The notes below the pieces were generated by a model. It searched no databases, had not been told where the DNA came from, and was given only the letters and a program-made list of their open reading frames with translations. 64,000 nucleotides of DNA from Parapedobacter pyrenivorans_A (GTDB lineage: Bacteria > Bacteroidota > Bacteroidia > Sphingobacteriales > Sphingobacteriaceae), in the NCBI RefSeq assembly GCF_041925275.1, contig NZ_JBHEUZ010000018.1:14858-78857 (forward strand), written 5' to 3'. The position numbers and the translations under genes were made by a program. This document shows, piece by piece, positions 18,756-27,863 of the stretch; within the stretch, counting starts at the first letter, position 1; every line of letters starts with the position of its first letter.

Positions 18756-20273
18756 ATGAACATACTAAAATTAGCTATATGCTCCGTTGCTGGGATCTGC
18801 TGCCTGGGTGCCTGCACGGATTTGACCGAAGAGCTGTATGACCGGGTCCAATCGTCAGACTACGGCAAGACTCCTGCCGAAATCGAAACCATCGTGGGCC
18901 GTGCCTATTCGTCGCTCCGGGGCGGCGCATCCGACGGGGTGAACTTCTACCCTACCGGCGAATTTGTCTTCTTCGTCTCGTCGGTATCGTCTGACGAGTG
19001 CGTCATACCCACCCGCGTGGGGGGCGACTGGTACGACGATGGGGTCTACCTCGATTTGCACAAACATACCTGGGATGCCGACAACCCAAAAATCTGGGCA
19101 CCTTGGAAATACAGTTACAACGGCATTGCAGCCACGAATGCCATCATTTACCAAGTGGAACAATCGGGATTGGATGCCGAAGCGAGCAAGCCGCTGTTTG
19201 CTGAGCTGAAAACCCTTCGGGCATACTACTACTACAAACTATTGGATATGTACGGCAACGTACCGCTCGATACCACGTACATAACCAACGAAGCGCCCGG
19301 TACCTCACCCCGGGCCGAAGTGTACGCATTTATAGAGAAAGAATTGCTCGAAAACGTAGACTACCTCCCCGAAACGGCATACGGCCGCTTTACCAAGAAC
19401 GCCGCCAACCTGCTGCTCGCGCGGTTGTATCTCAATTCCGAGGTATATATCGGCCAAGCACGATGGGAAGACTGCCTCACGGCGTGTAGCCGCATTTCGG
19501 GGCAGTTGGAACCGGATTACTTCGCCAACTTCAAAACAGATAACCAAGTGGCTACCGAAGTCATCTTCGGCATTCCCTATGACAGCAAGATGGGTACCGT
19601 GGGCAACTACCTGGCGTCCATGACCTACCACTACGAGCAAATGTGGGCCTTCTCGGCCACCGGAAACTACCAATGGTGTGCAAACGGCATCTCTGCGCAG
19701 CCGGGGCTATACTCCGCCTTTGAAGAAAATGATATCCGCCGCAATTCCGTCCTTATCGGGCCGCAGATCGACCTCCGCTCGGGTTCCACCATCATCATGC
19801 CCGCATCGGGCAACCCGCTGGACTACACCGAAGAGATTTCCAATATCAACGAAGCACTCCAGAACGAGGGCGGCCGATTGAGCAAGTATGAAGACAAAGC
19901 CGGCGATGCTTGGGAACGGGACTACGACCTCGTGCTGATGCGCTATGCCGAAGTGTTGATGATGCAGGCCGAATGCAATGTGCGGCTGGGCAATCCCGCT
20001 GCCGCGCGGCCATTCGTGGAGCAGGTACGGAGCCGTGTGGGGCTAAACACCCCCGAAACCATCGATTTGGCCTTCATCGACCAGGAACTCCGGCGTGAAT
20101 TTGTCTTTGAAGACCACCGCCGTACAGACAATATCCGTTTCGGAACATTTTTCGAGGCTTGGTGGGAAAAAGGCGAAGACCCGGCCGATAAGCACACGGG
20201 CATCTTCCCCATCCCCCGGCAGGAATTGAACAAAAACAGCAAGCTGGACCAAAACCCGGGGTATACCAACTGA
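18756..20273 (+). CDS. SusD/RagB family outer-membrane glycan-binding lipoprotein
   Basis: A 505-aa lipoprotein with lipobox CLGAC (Cys near 21). The C-terminal family signature is present: ERDYDLVLMRYAEVLMMQAECNVRLG...RRTDNIRFGTF and FPIPRQELNKNSKLDQNPGY. The TPR-like middle region carries LKTLRAYYYYKLLDMYGNVPL. It caps the SusC transporter and presents glycan. Its TGA overlaps the ATG of the following GH99-like gene by one base, indicating translational coupling. Confidence 0.95.
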   Translation: MNILKLAICSVAGICCLGACTDLTEELYDRVQSSDYGKTPAEIETIVGRAYSSLRGGASDGVNFYPTGEFVFFVSSVSSDECVIPTRVGGDWYDDGVYLDLHKHTWDADNPKIWAPWKYSYNGIAATNAIIYQVEQSGLDAEASKPLFAELKTLRAYYYYKLLDMYGNVPLDTTYITNEAPGTSPRAEVYAFIEKELLENVDYLPETAYGRFTKNAANLLLARLYLNSEVYIGQARWEDCLTACSRISGQLEPDYFANFKTDNQVATEVIFGIPYDSKMGTVGNYLASMTYHYEQMWAFSATGNYQWCANGISAQPGLYSAFEENDIRRNSVLIGPQIDLRSGSTIIMPASGNPLDYTEEISNINEALQNEGGRLSKYEDKAGDAWERDYDLVLMRYAEVLMMQAECNVRLGNPAAARPFVEQVRSRVGLNTPETIDLAFIDQELRREFVFEDHRRTDNIRFGTFFEAWWEKGEDPADKHTGIFPIPRQELNKNSKLDQNPGYTN

Positions 20274-21514
20274 TGGACATAAGGATGACGATATGGCTAC
20301 TGTGGGCGGTATTTCTTGTAGGTTGCAAGAAAGAGAAGCCCACCAGTGATACGAACAAGGAAACGAAAATCGAAACCTTTGAACCGGTGGCGGTAACGAA
20401 GGCCAACGCCATGAAGGTGTGGGTGCATTACATGCCCTGGTTCGAAGATAAAGCAACCAGTGGCAATGGTAAATGGGGCCAGCATTGGACGATGGCCAAC
20501 AAGAACCCGGACATCATCGGGGCAGACGGCAAACGGCAGATCGCTTCGCATTACTATCCCTTGATCGGACCCTATGCCTCCAGCGACACGGACGTGCTGG
20601 AATACCATTTTTTACTGATGAAATATGCCGGAATCGACGGCATACTCATCGATTGGTACGGTACGCGGCAGTTGTATGACTATCCGCAAAACAAGCGCAA
20701 CACGGAGGCCATCGTAGCTGTATTGGAGAAGGTAGGGCTCCAATATGCCATCGTGTACGAAGACCAAACCCTCCGCGATGGCTTCGACTCGGATGCCCAA
20801 CGGCTCAGCCAAGCGGTGGCCGACATGAATTACCTGCGCACCAATTTTTTCAACGACGGCCACTACATCCGACTAGACGGCAAGCCGCTGTTGTTGACCT
20901 TCGGTCCGCAGATCATCAACACACCAAGCGGCTGGAACACCGTTTTCAATACGTTGGTCGATAAACCGGCATTCTTCACCCTGTACAACCACTCCCACCT
21001 CGCCAACAATGCTACCTACCAACTGGCAACGGGCGAATACATCTGGGTGGATGCTACGCCTATGGAAACAAAGTATGCCCGCAAGCACGAGGTGCCACAG
21101 CTCATCGGCGGTGCCTATCCGGGATTCGACGACTACTACAAAGAGGGCGGTTGGGGCGAACAAGTGCTGGGCGACATCGACCACGAGGACGGTGCCTTGT
21201 TCGACCGCTCGCTGCAGATGGCTACCGACGAGAACAGGACGCAATTACAGCTGATCACGTGGAACGATTTCGGAGAGGGAACGATGATCGAACCTACCCA
21301 CGAGTTCCAGTACGCGTTTTTGGAAAAGCTACAGGACTTTACCGGGCTCCCGTACAACAAAGCGATTTTGGAGCAGATTTACGCATATTACACGCTCAAG
21401 AAACAGTTTGCAGACCAGCCCGAAAAACAAAAGCAACTGCTGCAAGCCTTTTACTACCTTATTTCCCTGCAACACAACAAAGCCATGGGATTGATTAATG
21501 AAATAGCCAATTAA
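20273..21514 (+). CDS. glycoside hydrolase family 71/99-like lipoprotein
   Basis: A 413-aa exported protein (lipobox FLVGC, Cys near 15). The opening VWVHYMPWFEDKATSGNGKWGQHW, SHYYPLIGPYASSD and GIDGILIDWYG are typical of GH99-like/GH71 (beta/alpha)8 proteins; later ITWNDFGEGTMIEPT matches the conserved end of the barrel. Characterised GH99 enzymes are endo-alpha-mannosidases, while this broad 71/99-like group covers other alpha-glycans. Located between SusD and GH97 in the PUL. Substrate unknown. Confidence 0.82.
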   Translation: MDIRMTIWLLWAVFLVGCKKEKPTSDTNKETKIETFEPVAVTKANAMKVWVHYMPWFEDKATSGNGKWGQHWTMANKNPDIIGADGKRQIASHYYPLIGPYASSDTDVLEYHFLLMKYAGIDGILIDWYGTRQLYDYPQNKRNTEAIVAVLEKVGLQYAIVYEDQTLRDGFDSDAQRLSQAVADMNYLRTNFFNDGHYIRLDGKPLLLTFGPQIINTPSGWNTVFNTLVDKPAFFTLYNHSHLANNATYQLATGEYIWVDATPMETKYARKHEVPQLIGGAYPGFDDYYKEGGWGEQVLGDIDHEDGALFDRSLQMATDENRTQLQLITWNDFGEGTMIEPTHEFQYAFLEKLQDFTGLPYNKAILEQIYAYYTLKKQFADQPEKQKQLLQAFYYLISLQHNKAMGLINEIAN

Positions 21515-21518
21515 TAAG

Positions 21519-23510
21519 ATGATGAAGCAATTTGCATATGTACTCATACTCGCATTCCCATTCTTTTCCTGTAAACAAAGCGGGCAGGTGTCATCGCCCG
21601 ATAAATCCATTTCCATCCGTGCGGGCGTGGAAGACGGGCGGATTTTTTATACCGCCAGCAAAAATGGCGATGTGCTGTTGGATAAGTCTTTTTTGGGCTT
21701 CACCTTGCAGAACGGGCCTCTTGGCGAAAACATGGCTATCTCGGAAATAGTACATACGTCGTTCAGCGGCACCTGGGACCAAACGTGGGGCGAAGAGATC
21801 GTGGTAGACAACACCTACAACCAGATGACTGTGCACGTGGAAGAAAAAACAGGGGCCAAGCGGAAGTTTGCGGTCGTATTCCGGCTTTTTGACGACGGCT
21901 TCGGCTTCCGGTACGAATTCCCGGCGCAGCCACACCTCGCAGACTTCACCATTATGGATGAGCATACCGAATTCAATTTCACCGCCAGCCATAAGGCGTG
22001 GTCCATTCCCTACGGCTCAAATTATTACGAAGCATTATATGAGCCCCATCCCCTCAGCGAGCTGGATACAGTATGCACACCGCTTACCATTGAAACCGAC
22101 CAAGGTCTCTATTTAGCGGTGCACGAAGCCAACCTGACAGACTACGCGGCGATGAACCTACGGACGGAAGGTGGATCGCCAAAACTTCAGGTTTACCTTA
22201 CTCCTTGGTCTACGGGAGAAAAGGTTTTCGCCCACGCGCCGGGTGTAACCCCGTGGCGCACCGTGATCATCGCCGACAATGCCGGCGACCTGCTGCTCTC
22301 GCGGCTGATGCTCAACCTGAACGAACCTGCCAAGATCGAAGATACATCGTGGATCCAACCCGGCCGTTATATCGGCATCTGGTGGGGGATGCACATGGGA
22401 GCGTACACCTGGCACATGGGCCCCAAGCACGGGGCAACCACGGAAAACACGCAGCGGTACATCGACTTTGCCGCCAAACACGGCTTTTCGGGTGTATTGG
22501 TAGAAGGGTGGAACACCGGATGGGAAAACGACTGGACGAAAGAAGGGGATAAATTCAGCTTTACGGAAACTTATCCGGATTTCGACCTGGAAACGGTTAC
22601 CGACTACGCCGCTTCGAAGGGAGTAAACCTTATCGGGCACCACGAGACGGGGGGTGCCACGGTGAATTACGAGCGCCAGCTGGACAGCGCCTTCGCGCTT
22701 TACCAGCGTCTCGGTGTCAACGTCGTTAAAACCGGCTACGTGAGTCCACTGCTTGATGGGAAAGAGCGGCACAGCAGCCAATACGGGGTACGGCATTACC
22801 GCAAGGTAATCGAAACAGCCGCGAAATACCACATCATGATCGATAACCATGAGCCCGTGATGCCTACCGGCCTACAGCGTACCTACCCCAATCTGATGAC
22901 CCAAGAGGGAGTGCGCGGCCAGGAGTGGGACGCGTGGGATGCGAATGGCGGGAACCCGCCCGAACATACCACCATCGTTCCCTTTACCCGCGGATTGGCC
23001 GGCCCGATCGATTTTACGCCCGGCACGTTCCATTTTGATAACCCAGTTTTTCCCAACACGCGTGTGAAGACCACCTTGGCCAAACAGCTGGCCCTTGCGG
23101 TGGTGATGTACAGTCCGTTACAGATGGCATCCGACATGATTGAGAATTACGAAAAAAATCAGGAGCCATTCAAGTTCATTGCTTCCTGCCCCGCCAATTG
23201 GGCGAAGACAGTGATTCCCCACGCCGAAATCGGCGAATACATAACCATTGCCCGCAAAGACCGGGAGTCAGCAGACTGGTATGTGGGTAGCATCACCAAC
23301 GCAGAAAAGCGGACGCTCACCCTGCCGCTGGATTTCCTGGATACCGGCGTGGACTACCGAGCCACTGTTTTCAAAGACGGGGCGGGTGCCCATTACGCTT
23401 CGAACCCCTATCCCGTTTCGATCGAGCAGATCGATGTGACCTCAACGGATGCACTTGACCTGCAACTTGCCCATGGTGGCGGAACCGCCATCGTTTTCAG
23501 CAAAAAATAA
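21519..23510 (+). CDS. glycoside hydrolase family 97 protein (SusB-like)
   Basis: A 663-aa exported lipoprotein (lipobox FFSCK). The N-terminal beta-sandwich starts VSSPDKSISIR; the catalytic barrel contains WWGMHMGAYTWHMGPKHGATT, LIGHHETGGATVNYE, IMIDNHEPVMPTGLQRTYPN and TQEGVRGQEWDAW. Glutamates near residues 375, 444 and 462 match the base/acid/Ca-ligand set of the inverting SusB-type alpha-glucosidases, not the Asp nucleophile of the retaining alpha-galactosidase branch. With GH99-like and SusCD it suggests breakdown of an alpha-linked glycan. Start may be the first or second of two adjacent ATGs. Confidence 0.93.
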   Translation: MMKQFAYVLILAFPFFSCKQSGQVSSPDKSISIRAGVEDGRIFYTASKNGDVLLDKSFLGFTLQNGPLGENMAISEIVHTSFSGTWDQTWGEEIVVDNTYNQMTVHVEEKTGAKRKFAVVFRLFDDGFGFRYEFPAQPHLADFTIMDEHTEFNFTASHKAWSIPYGSNYYEALYEPHPLSELDTVCTPLTIETDQGLYLAVHEANLTDYAAMNLRTEGGSPKLQVYLTPWSTGEKVFAHAPGVTPWRTVIIADNAGDLLLSRLMLNLNEPAKIEDTSWIQPGRYIGIWWGMHMGAYTWHMGPKHGATTENTQRYIDFAAKHGFSGVLVEGWNTGWENDWTKEGDKFSFTETYPDFDLETVTDYAASKGVNLIGHHETGGATVNYERQLDSAFALYQRLGVNVVKTGYVSPLLDGKERHSSQYGVRHYRKVIETAAKYHIMIDNHEPVMPTGLQRTYPNLMTQEGVRGQEWDAWDANGGNPPEHTTIVPFTRGLAGPIDFTPGTFHFDNPVFPNTRVKTTLAKQLALAVVMYSPLQMASDMIENYEKNQEPFKFIASCPANWAKTVIPHAEIGEYITIARKDRESADWYVGSITNAEKRTLTLPLDFLDTGVDYRATVFKDGAGAHYASNPYPVSIEQIDVTSTDALDLQLAHGGGTAIVFSKK

Positions 23511-23544
23511 AGACTGTGCTGCTTCGTAGAAAACAAATAATTAA

Positions 23545-23552
23545 TATCTTTG
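23545..23552 (+). promoter_or_regulatory. -7 element of the tRNA-Arg gene
   Basis: TATCTTTG matches TAnnTTTG exactly and ends 7 bp before the first tRNA base, so transcription should start at or next to the mature 5' end. Confidence 0.65.
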
Positions 23553-23559
23553 CACTCCC

Positions 23560-23631
23560 GTTCCCGTAGTTCAATGGATAGAATTTCAGATTCCGGTTCT
23601 GAAGATAGGGGTTCGAATCCCTTCGGGAACA
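23560..23631 (+). tRNA. tRNA-Arg (anticodon CCG)
   Basis: Acceptor GTTCCCG/CGGGAAC with discriminator A, D-arm TAGTTCAATGGATAGA, anticodon stem TCAGA/TCTGA around loop TTCCGGT (anticodon CCG), and T-arm AGGGG-TTCGAAT-CCCTT. No encoded CCA. Reads CGG codons. Confidence 0.93.
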
Positions 23632-23933
23632 CTAAGAAAGCACCTTAGCAAGGTGCTTTTTGTGTTTACAACCAGATTCGAATAGAAGCGGTGGCCGGGG
23701 TTCGAACAATTTCGCTGTGGCGATGTGCTTGGGATAGTGCGACGCAGCAAATCCCTTCGGGAACACTAAAAAAGCACCATCAAGGTGCTTTTTGTGTTTA
23801 CAAGGGATGAGAACAGAAGCGGCGGCCGGGGTTCGAACAATTTCGCTGTGGCAATGCGTATGGGGCAGCGCGACGCAGCAAATCCCTTCGGGAACACTAA
23901 AAAAGCACCATCAAGGTGCTTTTTGTGTTTGAG
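23616..23933 (+). repeat. two extra copies of the tRNA-Arg 3' tail plus terminator, each with the T-loop split by a 45-bp insert
   Basis: The tRNA 3' segment (TCCCTTCGGGAACACTAA) and its terminator recur at about +134 and +265 bp. In each extra copy the T-arm sequence GGGGTTCGAA is present but is separated from TCCCTTCGGGAAC by a 45-bp insert (23707-23751 and 23838-23882) that begins CAATTTCGCTGTGG and ends GCGACGCAGCAAA. The upstream part AGAAGCGG.GGCCGGGG is shared too. No acceptor 5' half or anticodon arm is present, so they are not tRNAs. Each ends with its own terminator hairpin AAAGCACC-ATCA-AGGTGCTTT. This fills the 319-bp gap before the next gene. Confidence 0.8.
23637..23664 (+). terminator. 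terminator of tRNA-Arg
   Basis: AAAGCACCTT pairs with AAGGTGCTTT around loop AGC and is followed by TTTTGTGTTT. Near-identical stems recur downstream at 23770-23798 and 23902-23930. Confidence 0.8.
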
Positions 23934-23950
23934 AACCAACGCCCTCCCTC

Positions 23951-24724
23951 TCAATAAGGCGAAGGACTTACCGTTGTCCACCCCCCGTCTACCACCATCG
24001 TTTGCCCGGTAATATGCCGTGCCGCATCGCTTACCAGAAAGAGGGCCGCAGCCGCGATGTCCTGTGGGGTGGCCGCCCGGCCCATCGGTGTGATCGAAGA
24101 CCAGGTTGCCGCATATTCGGTATCCTCGGCCGTGCGCTCTGTCAGCGTGGCACCCGGGGCAACCGCATTCACATTGACACCATAAGGGGAAAGTTCCAAT
24201 ACCAGGTGCTTGGCGAGCATTTCCAATGCCGCCTTCGACATCCCATAGGCGGCGAGGTTTTTATGGGCTTGGTGCCCCGTTACCGACGAGGTGAACAGCA
24301 GGGAGCCGCCGCGCCCCTGCCGGATCAACTCCTTTGCCGCCGCCTGGGCAAGGAAAAAGGTACCACCGAGATTCACAGTCATCACTTGGTGGAATGCCTC
24401 CGGCGTATACTGCAGGAAATCGCCGAACAGCGTAATCCCCGCGTTGGCGATGACGATATCCAATGTACCCGTTTCCGTTACGGCACGTTTCACCATCCCG
24501 TCGATAAACGGAACGTCGCCCGAGTCGCCGGGGCATGCCAGGCAACGCCCTTCCTTGCCGATCCGTGCTGCCGCACGTTCGGCCAATGCCCCGTCGATGT
24601 CATTCAGCAGCACCGTAGCCCCTTCGGATGCCAGTTGGCGTGCTATTTCAAACCCGATGCCTTGCCCCGCACCGGTGATGATTGCTGTCTTGCCAGCAAA
24701 CCTACCTGTTATCATTTTGTCCAT
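23951..24724 (-). CDS. SDR family NAD(P)-dependent oxidoreductase
   Basis: A 257-aa classical short-chain dehydrogenase: TGAGQGIGFEIA is the dinucleotide-binding glycine motif, IVIANAGITLFG the NNAG-type strand, FTSSVTGHQ the catalytic Ser and YGMSKAAL the YxxxK motif. The C-terminus ITGQTMVVDGGWT is standard. It lies 21 bp downstream of an IlvD/EDD dehydratase gene on the same strand, so a sugar or sugar-acid dehydrogenase role in one catabolic pathway is likely. Exact substrate unknown. Confidence 0.93.
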   Translation of the reverse strand: MDKMITGRFAGKTAIITGAGQGIGFEIARQLASEGATVLLNDIDGALAERAAARIGKEGRCLACPGDSGDVPFIDGMVKRAVTETGTLDIVIANAGITLFGDFLQYTPEAFHQVMTVNLGGTFFLAQAAAKELIRQGRGGSLLFTSSVTGHQAHKNLAAYGMSKAALEMLAKHLVLELSPYGVNVNAVAPGATLTERTAEDTEYAATWSSITPMGRAATPQDIAAAALFLVSDAARHITGQTMVVDGGWTTVSPSPY

Positions 24725-24745
24725 GTAGTGTTACAGTAAGCTTAA

Positions 24746-26455
24746 TCAGTGTGAATCGCGCGACACCTCGCTGCCCGAACCGCCCTTCAGGAAATCGAAA
24801 TCCGCTCCCAGGTGCGCCTGCTCCACGTGGTCCACATACAGCTTGGCGTAGCCACGCGCAAACGGGTTGGCAACCGCCTGCATCCGCTCCCTTCGGCGGG
24901 CCAACTCCCCTTCGTCTACCAGTAGTTCCAGCCGCCGTCCGGCCACATCCAGCCGGATCAGGTCACCATCGGCTACCAGCGCCAGCGTACCGCCGGCAGC
25001 CGCCTCCGGCGAAACGTGCAGCACGACCGTGCCGAAGCCCGTGCCGCTCATGCGGCCATCCGAGATGCGCACCATGTCCGTCACGCCCTTTGCCAGCAGT
25101 TTCATCGGGATGCCCATGTTGCCCACTTCGGGCATGCCCGGGTATCCCTTCGGGCCCACGTTCTTCAGCACCAGCACCGAGGTCTCATCCACATCCAGCT
25201 CCGGATCGTCTATCTTGCGTTTGTAATCCTCTATGTCGTCGAATACCACAGCCCTACCCGTATGCTGCATCAGCTCCGGCGAAGCCGCCGACGGCTTCAT
25301 CACCGCCCCGTCTTCGCACAGGTTGCCCCGTAGCACCACCATGCCCGATACCGGGTTGATAGGGGTCTCCACCGTGGAGATCACCGTCGCATCCAGGCTT
25401 TCGCAGCCCGCGGTGTTCTCCGCCACGGTCCTGCCGTTCACCGTCAGCGCATCGGTATGGAGGTGCTTTCCGATTGCGTGCATCACCGCGGGCAGCCCTC
25501 CTGCATAGTACAGGTCTTCCATGAAATACTGCCCCGAGGGCTGTAGGTTGGCCACCAGCGGCACCTCCCGCGAGAACCGGTCGAAATCCTCGAGCTCCAG
25601 CCCCACCCCCATGCGGCCGGCAATGGCCATTAGGTGGATAGCGAAGTTGGTCGAGCCGCCGATGGCGGCGTTCACCTGGATGGCGTTCTCGAATGCCGGG
25701 CGCGTGAGGATGTCCGACAGCTTCATCCCCTCCCACACCATTTCCACGATGCGGCGGCCCGAGAGCTGCGCCAGCACCTTCCGGGTCGCATCCGCCGCCG
25801 GTATGGCCGCGTTGCCCGGCAGGGTGATCCCCAGTGCCTCTACCATCGCTGCCATCGAGGAGGCCGTGCCCATCACCGCGCAGTGGCCACGGCTGCGGCA
25901 CATGCCCCCCTCGGCCTGGTTCAGCTCCTCCTCGCTCATCACCCCCCGGCGGGCATCCTCCGAAAAACGCCATATGTCGCTCGTGCCGATGTCCCTGCCG
26001 CGGTACTTCCCCGTCAGCATCGGACCACCCGAAACCACCAGCGTGGGCAGGTCCACGCTGCACGCGCCCATCACCAGCGAGGGCGTGGTCTTGTCGCAGC
26101 CGCACAGCAGCACCACCCCGTCAACCGGGTTCGCACGGATGGATTCCTCCACGTCCATGCTCGCCAGGTTCCGGAAAAGCATCGCCGTGGGCTTCATCAG
26201 CGTCTCGCCCAGCGACATCACCGGGAACTCCACCGGGAAACCACCCGCCTCCAGTACACCCCGCTTCACCGATTCGGCCAGCTCCCGGAAATGCGCGTTG
26301 CACGGTGTCAGCTCCGACCAGGTGTTGCAGATGCCGATCACCGGCTTGTCCCGGAACATATCGGCCGGCATCCCTTGGTTCTTCATCCACGCGCGGTAAA
26401 TGAAACCGTCCTTGCCCGAACGGCCGAACCAGTCCGAACTCCTTAGTTTCTTCAT
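24746..26455 (-). CDS. IlvD/Edd family sugar-acid dehydratase (L-arabonate/D-xylonate dehydratase type)
   Basis: About 569 aa. The family iron-sulfur cysteines are in GICNTWSELTPCN, CGCDKTTPS and AEGGMCRSRGHCAVMGTASSMA. The pattern IYRAWMKNQGMPADMF and the length match the pentonate dehydratase branch, which uses a [2Fe-2S] cluster and Mg2+ to remove water from aldonic acids, rather than dihydroxy-acid dehydratase IlvD. The start ATG at 26455 (MKKLRSSDWFG) was preferred; an in-frame ATG eight codons upstream (26479) is also possible. Flanked by an SDR and an MFS transporter: an oxidative non-phosphorylating sugar pathway is likely. Confidence 0.9.
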   Translation of the reverse strand: MKKLRSSDWFGRSGKDGFIYRAWMKNQGMPADMFRDKPVIGICNTWSELTPCNAHFRELAESVKRGVLEAGGFPVEFPVMSLGETLMKPTAMLFRNLASMDVEESIRANPVDGVVLLCGCDKTTPSLVMGACSVDLPTLVVSGGPMLTGKYRGRDIGTSDIWRFSEDARRGVMSEEELNQAEGGMCRSRGHCAVMGTASSMAAMVEALGITLPGNAAIPAADATRKVLAQLSGRRIVEMVWEGMKLSDILTRPAFENAIQVNAAIGGSTNFAIHLMAIAGRMGVGLELEDFDRFSREVPLVANLQPSGQYFMEDLYYAGGLPAVMHAIGKHLHTDALTVNGRTVAENTAGCESLDATVISTVETPINPVSGMVVLRGNLCEDGAVMKPSAASPELMQHTGRAVVFDDIEDYKRKIDDPELDVDETSVLVLKNVGPKGYPGMPEVGNMGIPMKLLAKGVTDMVRISDGRMSGTGFGTVVLHVSPEAAAGGTLALVADGDLIRLDVAGRRLELLVDEGELARRRERMQAVANPFARGYAKLYVDHVEQAHLGADFDFLKGGSGSEVSRDSH

Positions 26456-26564
26456 CGTTGTTTTCGTTTGTTGACTCATAAATCGGTAGTTGGCCAGGGT
26501 TTAAATCCGCTTGCCTTGATAGGCAAAGGTAACATTTACTTGATAAGATGGAAACGCGGTTTCG

Positions 26565-27800
26565 TTAGTTCCGTCCCCTTTTCACCAACCGGTCTACCCG
26601 GTACATGAAAAACAAGCCGAGGATGGAAAAGGCTACCACCACATAACCCACCGTATCGTAGTGTTCCAGTGGACTGAAATTGGTTTGCTGCACCACGATC
26701 TTCCCGGCTAGGGCCGCGGCAATACCTCCGGCCAGCTGCTGCAGGGAGGCGTTGATGCTCATGAACGCCCCGCGGTCCTTCAGCTCCGGCACCGCACTGG
26801 TCAATGCCGACGAAGGAATCATCCGGCTGGTTACGCCCGCCATCAGCAACACATTCAGCGCAATGGCCACCCACAGGGGTACCACGGATAGGTTGGTATA
26901 CCAGATACACATTGCCATCAGCCATACCGAAGCAATCACAAACAGCCGGTATTTATCCACCCGGTCGCTGAGGCGGCCGATGAACGGCATGATAACCAAG
27001 GTGCCGAGGCCCGCCACCATGAACAAAAGCGGTAGTTGGTGCTCGGTAACATGGAGGTTGTTGATGGCAAAGGCACTGCCGAAAGGCATCATCATAAAGC
27101 CCCCCACGGACAGCATCGCCGTGGCGGCAAAACCGATCCGGTAATCACGGCGGGCCAGCGTATGCCACAGGTGGGTAAAAGCAGATTTTTCGCTTTTCAC
27201 GTGGAGATGCTCGTCGATGGGTTTGAGGTAAAAAGCAATCACGCCCACGATTAGCGCCCCCAAGGCCGCCACCATGAGGAAAGGCATTTCCCAGCCCCAA
27301 GTGGTGGCAATATACAGGCCGATGGGTATGCCCAGCACCTGGCTGGCGCCGAAAGCCATCTGTACGAACCCAAGCACGCGGCCACGCTGCTGCAGGGCAA
27401 ACAGGTCGGCCACGATGGCCATGGAAATCGATCCGATCACCCCGCCGAATAATCCGGTGATGATCCGGGCAGCCACTAAAAACCAGTACGTGTGCGCAAT
27501 GCCGCACAGCACCGTACCGAGTACGAAGCCAACGTAAAAGAAAAGCAAGAGTTTCTTGCGGTCAAACCGATCGGAAAAACCAGCGGTGAGGAATCCCGAA
27601 AAACCGGCACTAAAGGCATAAGCCGATACCGCCAATCCAAACTCCGATGGGACAAGATGCATCGACTTCATCAAGATATCACCTAGCGGCGACATGATCA
27701 TGAAATCAAGCACGACCGTAAACTGGGTAACGGCTAAGATAATAACTACCAAGATTTGGTAACGGGTAAACGACGGAGCGTTCGCGGACGTTTGGCTCAT
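26565..27800 (-). CDS. MFS transporter
   Basis: A 411-aa inner membrane protein with 12 predicted segments. The loop 2-3 signature GFSDRFDRKKLLLFF and the second-half equivalent GRLSDRVDKYRLFV are seen, with ARIITGLFGGVIGS as motif B-like. It belongs to the DHA1/AraJ-like group. It is the first gene of a minus-strand set with the dehydratase and SDR (86-110 bp to the dehydratase) and may export or import the pathway substrate. Substrate not deducible. Confidence 0.9.
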   Translation of the reverse strand: MSQTSANAPSFTRYQILVVIILAVTQFTVVLDFMIMSPLGDILMKSMHLVPSEFGLAVSAYAFSAGFSGFLTAGFSDRFDRKKLLLFFYVGFVLGTVLCGIAHTYWFLVAARIITGLFGGVIGSISMAIVADLFALQQRGRVLGFVQMAFGASQVLGIPIGLYIATTWGWEMPFLMVAALGALIVGVIAFYLKPIDEHLHVKSEKSAFTHLWHTLARRDYRIGFAATAMLSVGGFMMMPFGSAFAINNLHVTEHQLPLLFMVAGLGTLVIMPFIGRLSDRVDKYRLFVIASVWLMAMCIWYTNLSVVPLWVAIALNVLLMAGVTSRMIPSSALTSAVPELKDRGAFMSINASLQQLAGGIAAALAGKIVVQQTNFSPLEHYDTVGYVVVAFSILGLFFMYRVDRLVKRGRN

Positions 27801-27863
27801 TCTATGAAGACGTCCAAATACACCGATTGTTACTTCGCCGACCGATTATTTTTTCATGGCCCG

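Noticed and set aside
23707..23933. The two tRNA-tail copies as further tRNA genes or as att sites of a present integrative element
   Set aside because: They lack the acceptor 5' half, D-arm and anticodon arm, and no integrase or element genes lie between or next to the copies.
23785..24012. Small plus-strand frame across the last tRNA-tail copy
   Set aside because: It reads through a terminator hairpin and tRNA-tail repeats and runs into the SDR gene on the other strand.
24682..26446. Long plus-strand open frames (up to 292 codons) opposite the IlvD/Edd dehydratase gene
   Set aside because: They are antisense shadows of a GC-rich gene; translations are Arg/Pro/Ser/His-rich without domains, while the minus-strand frame has all cysteine motifs of the dehydratase.
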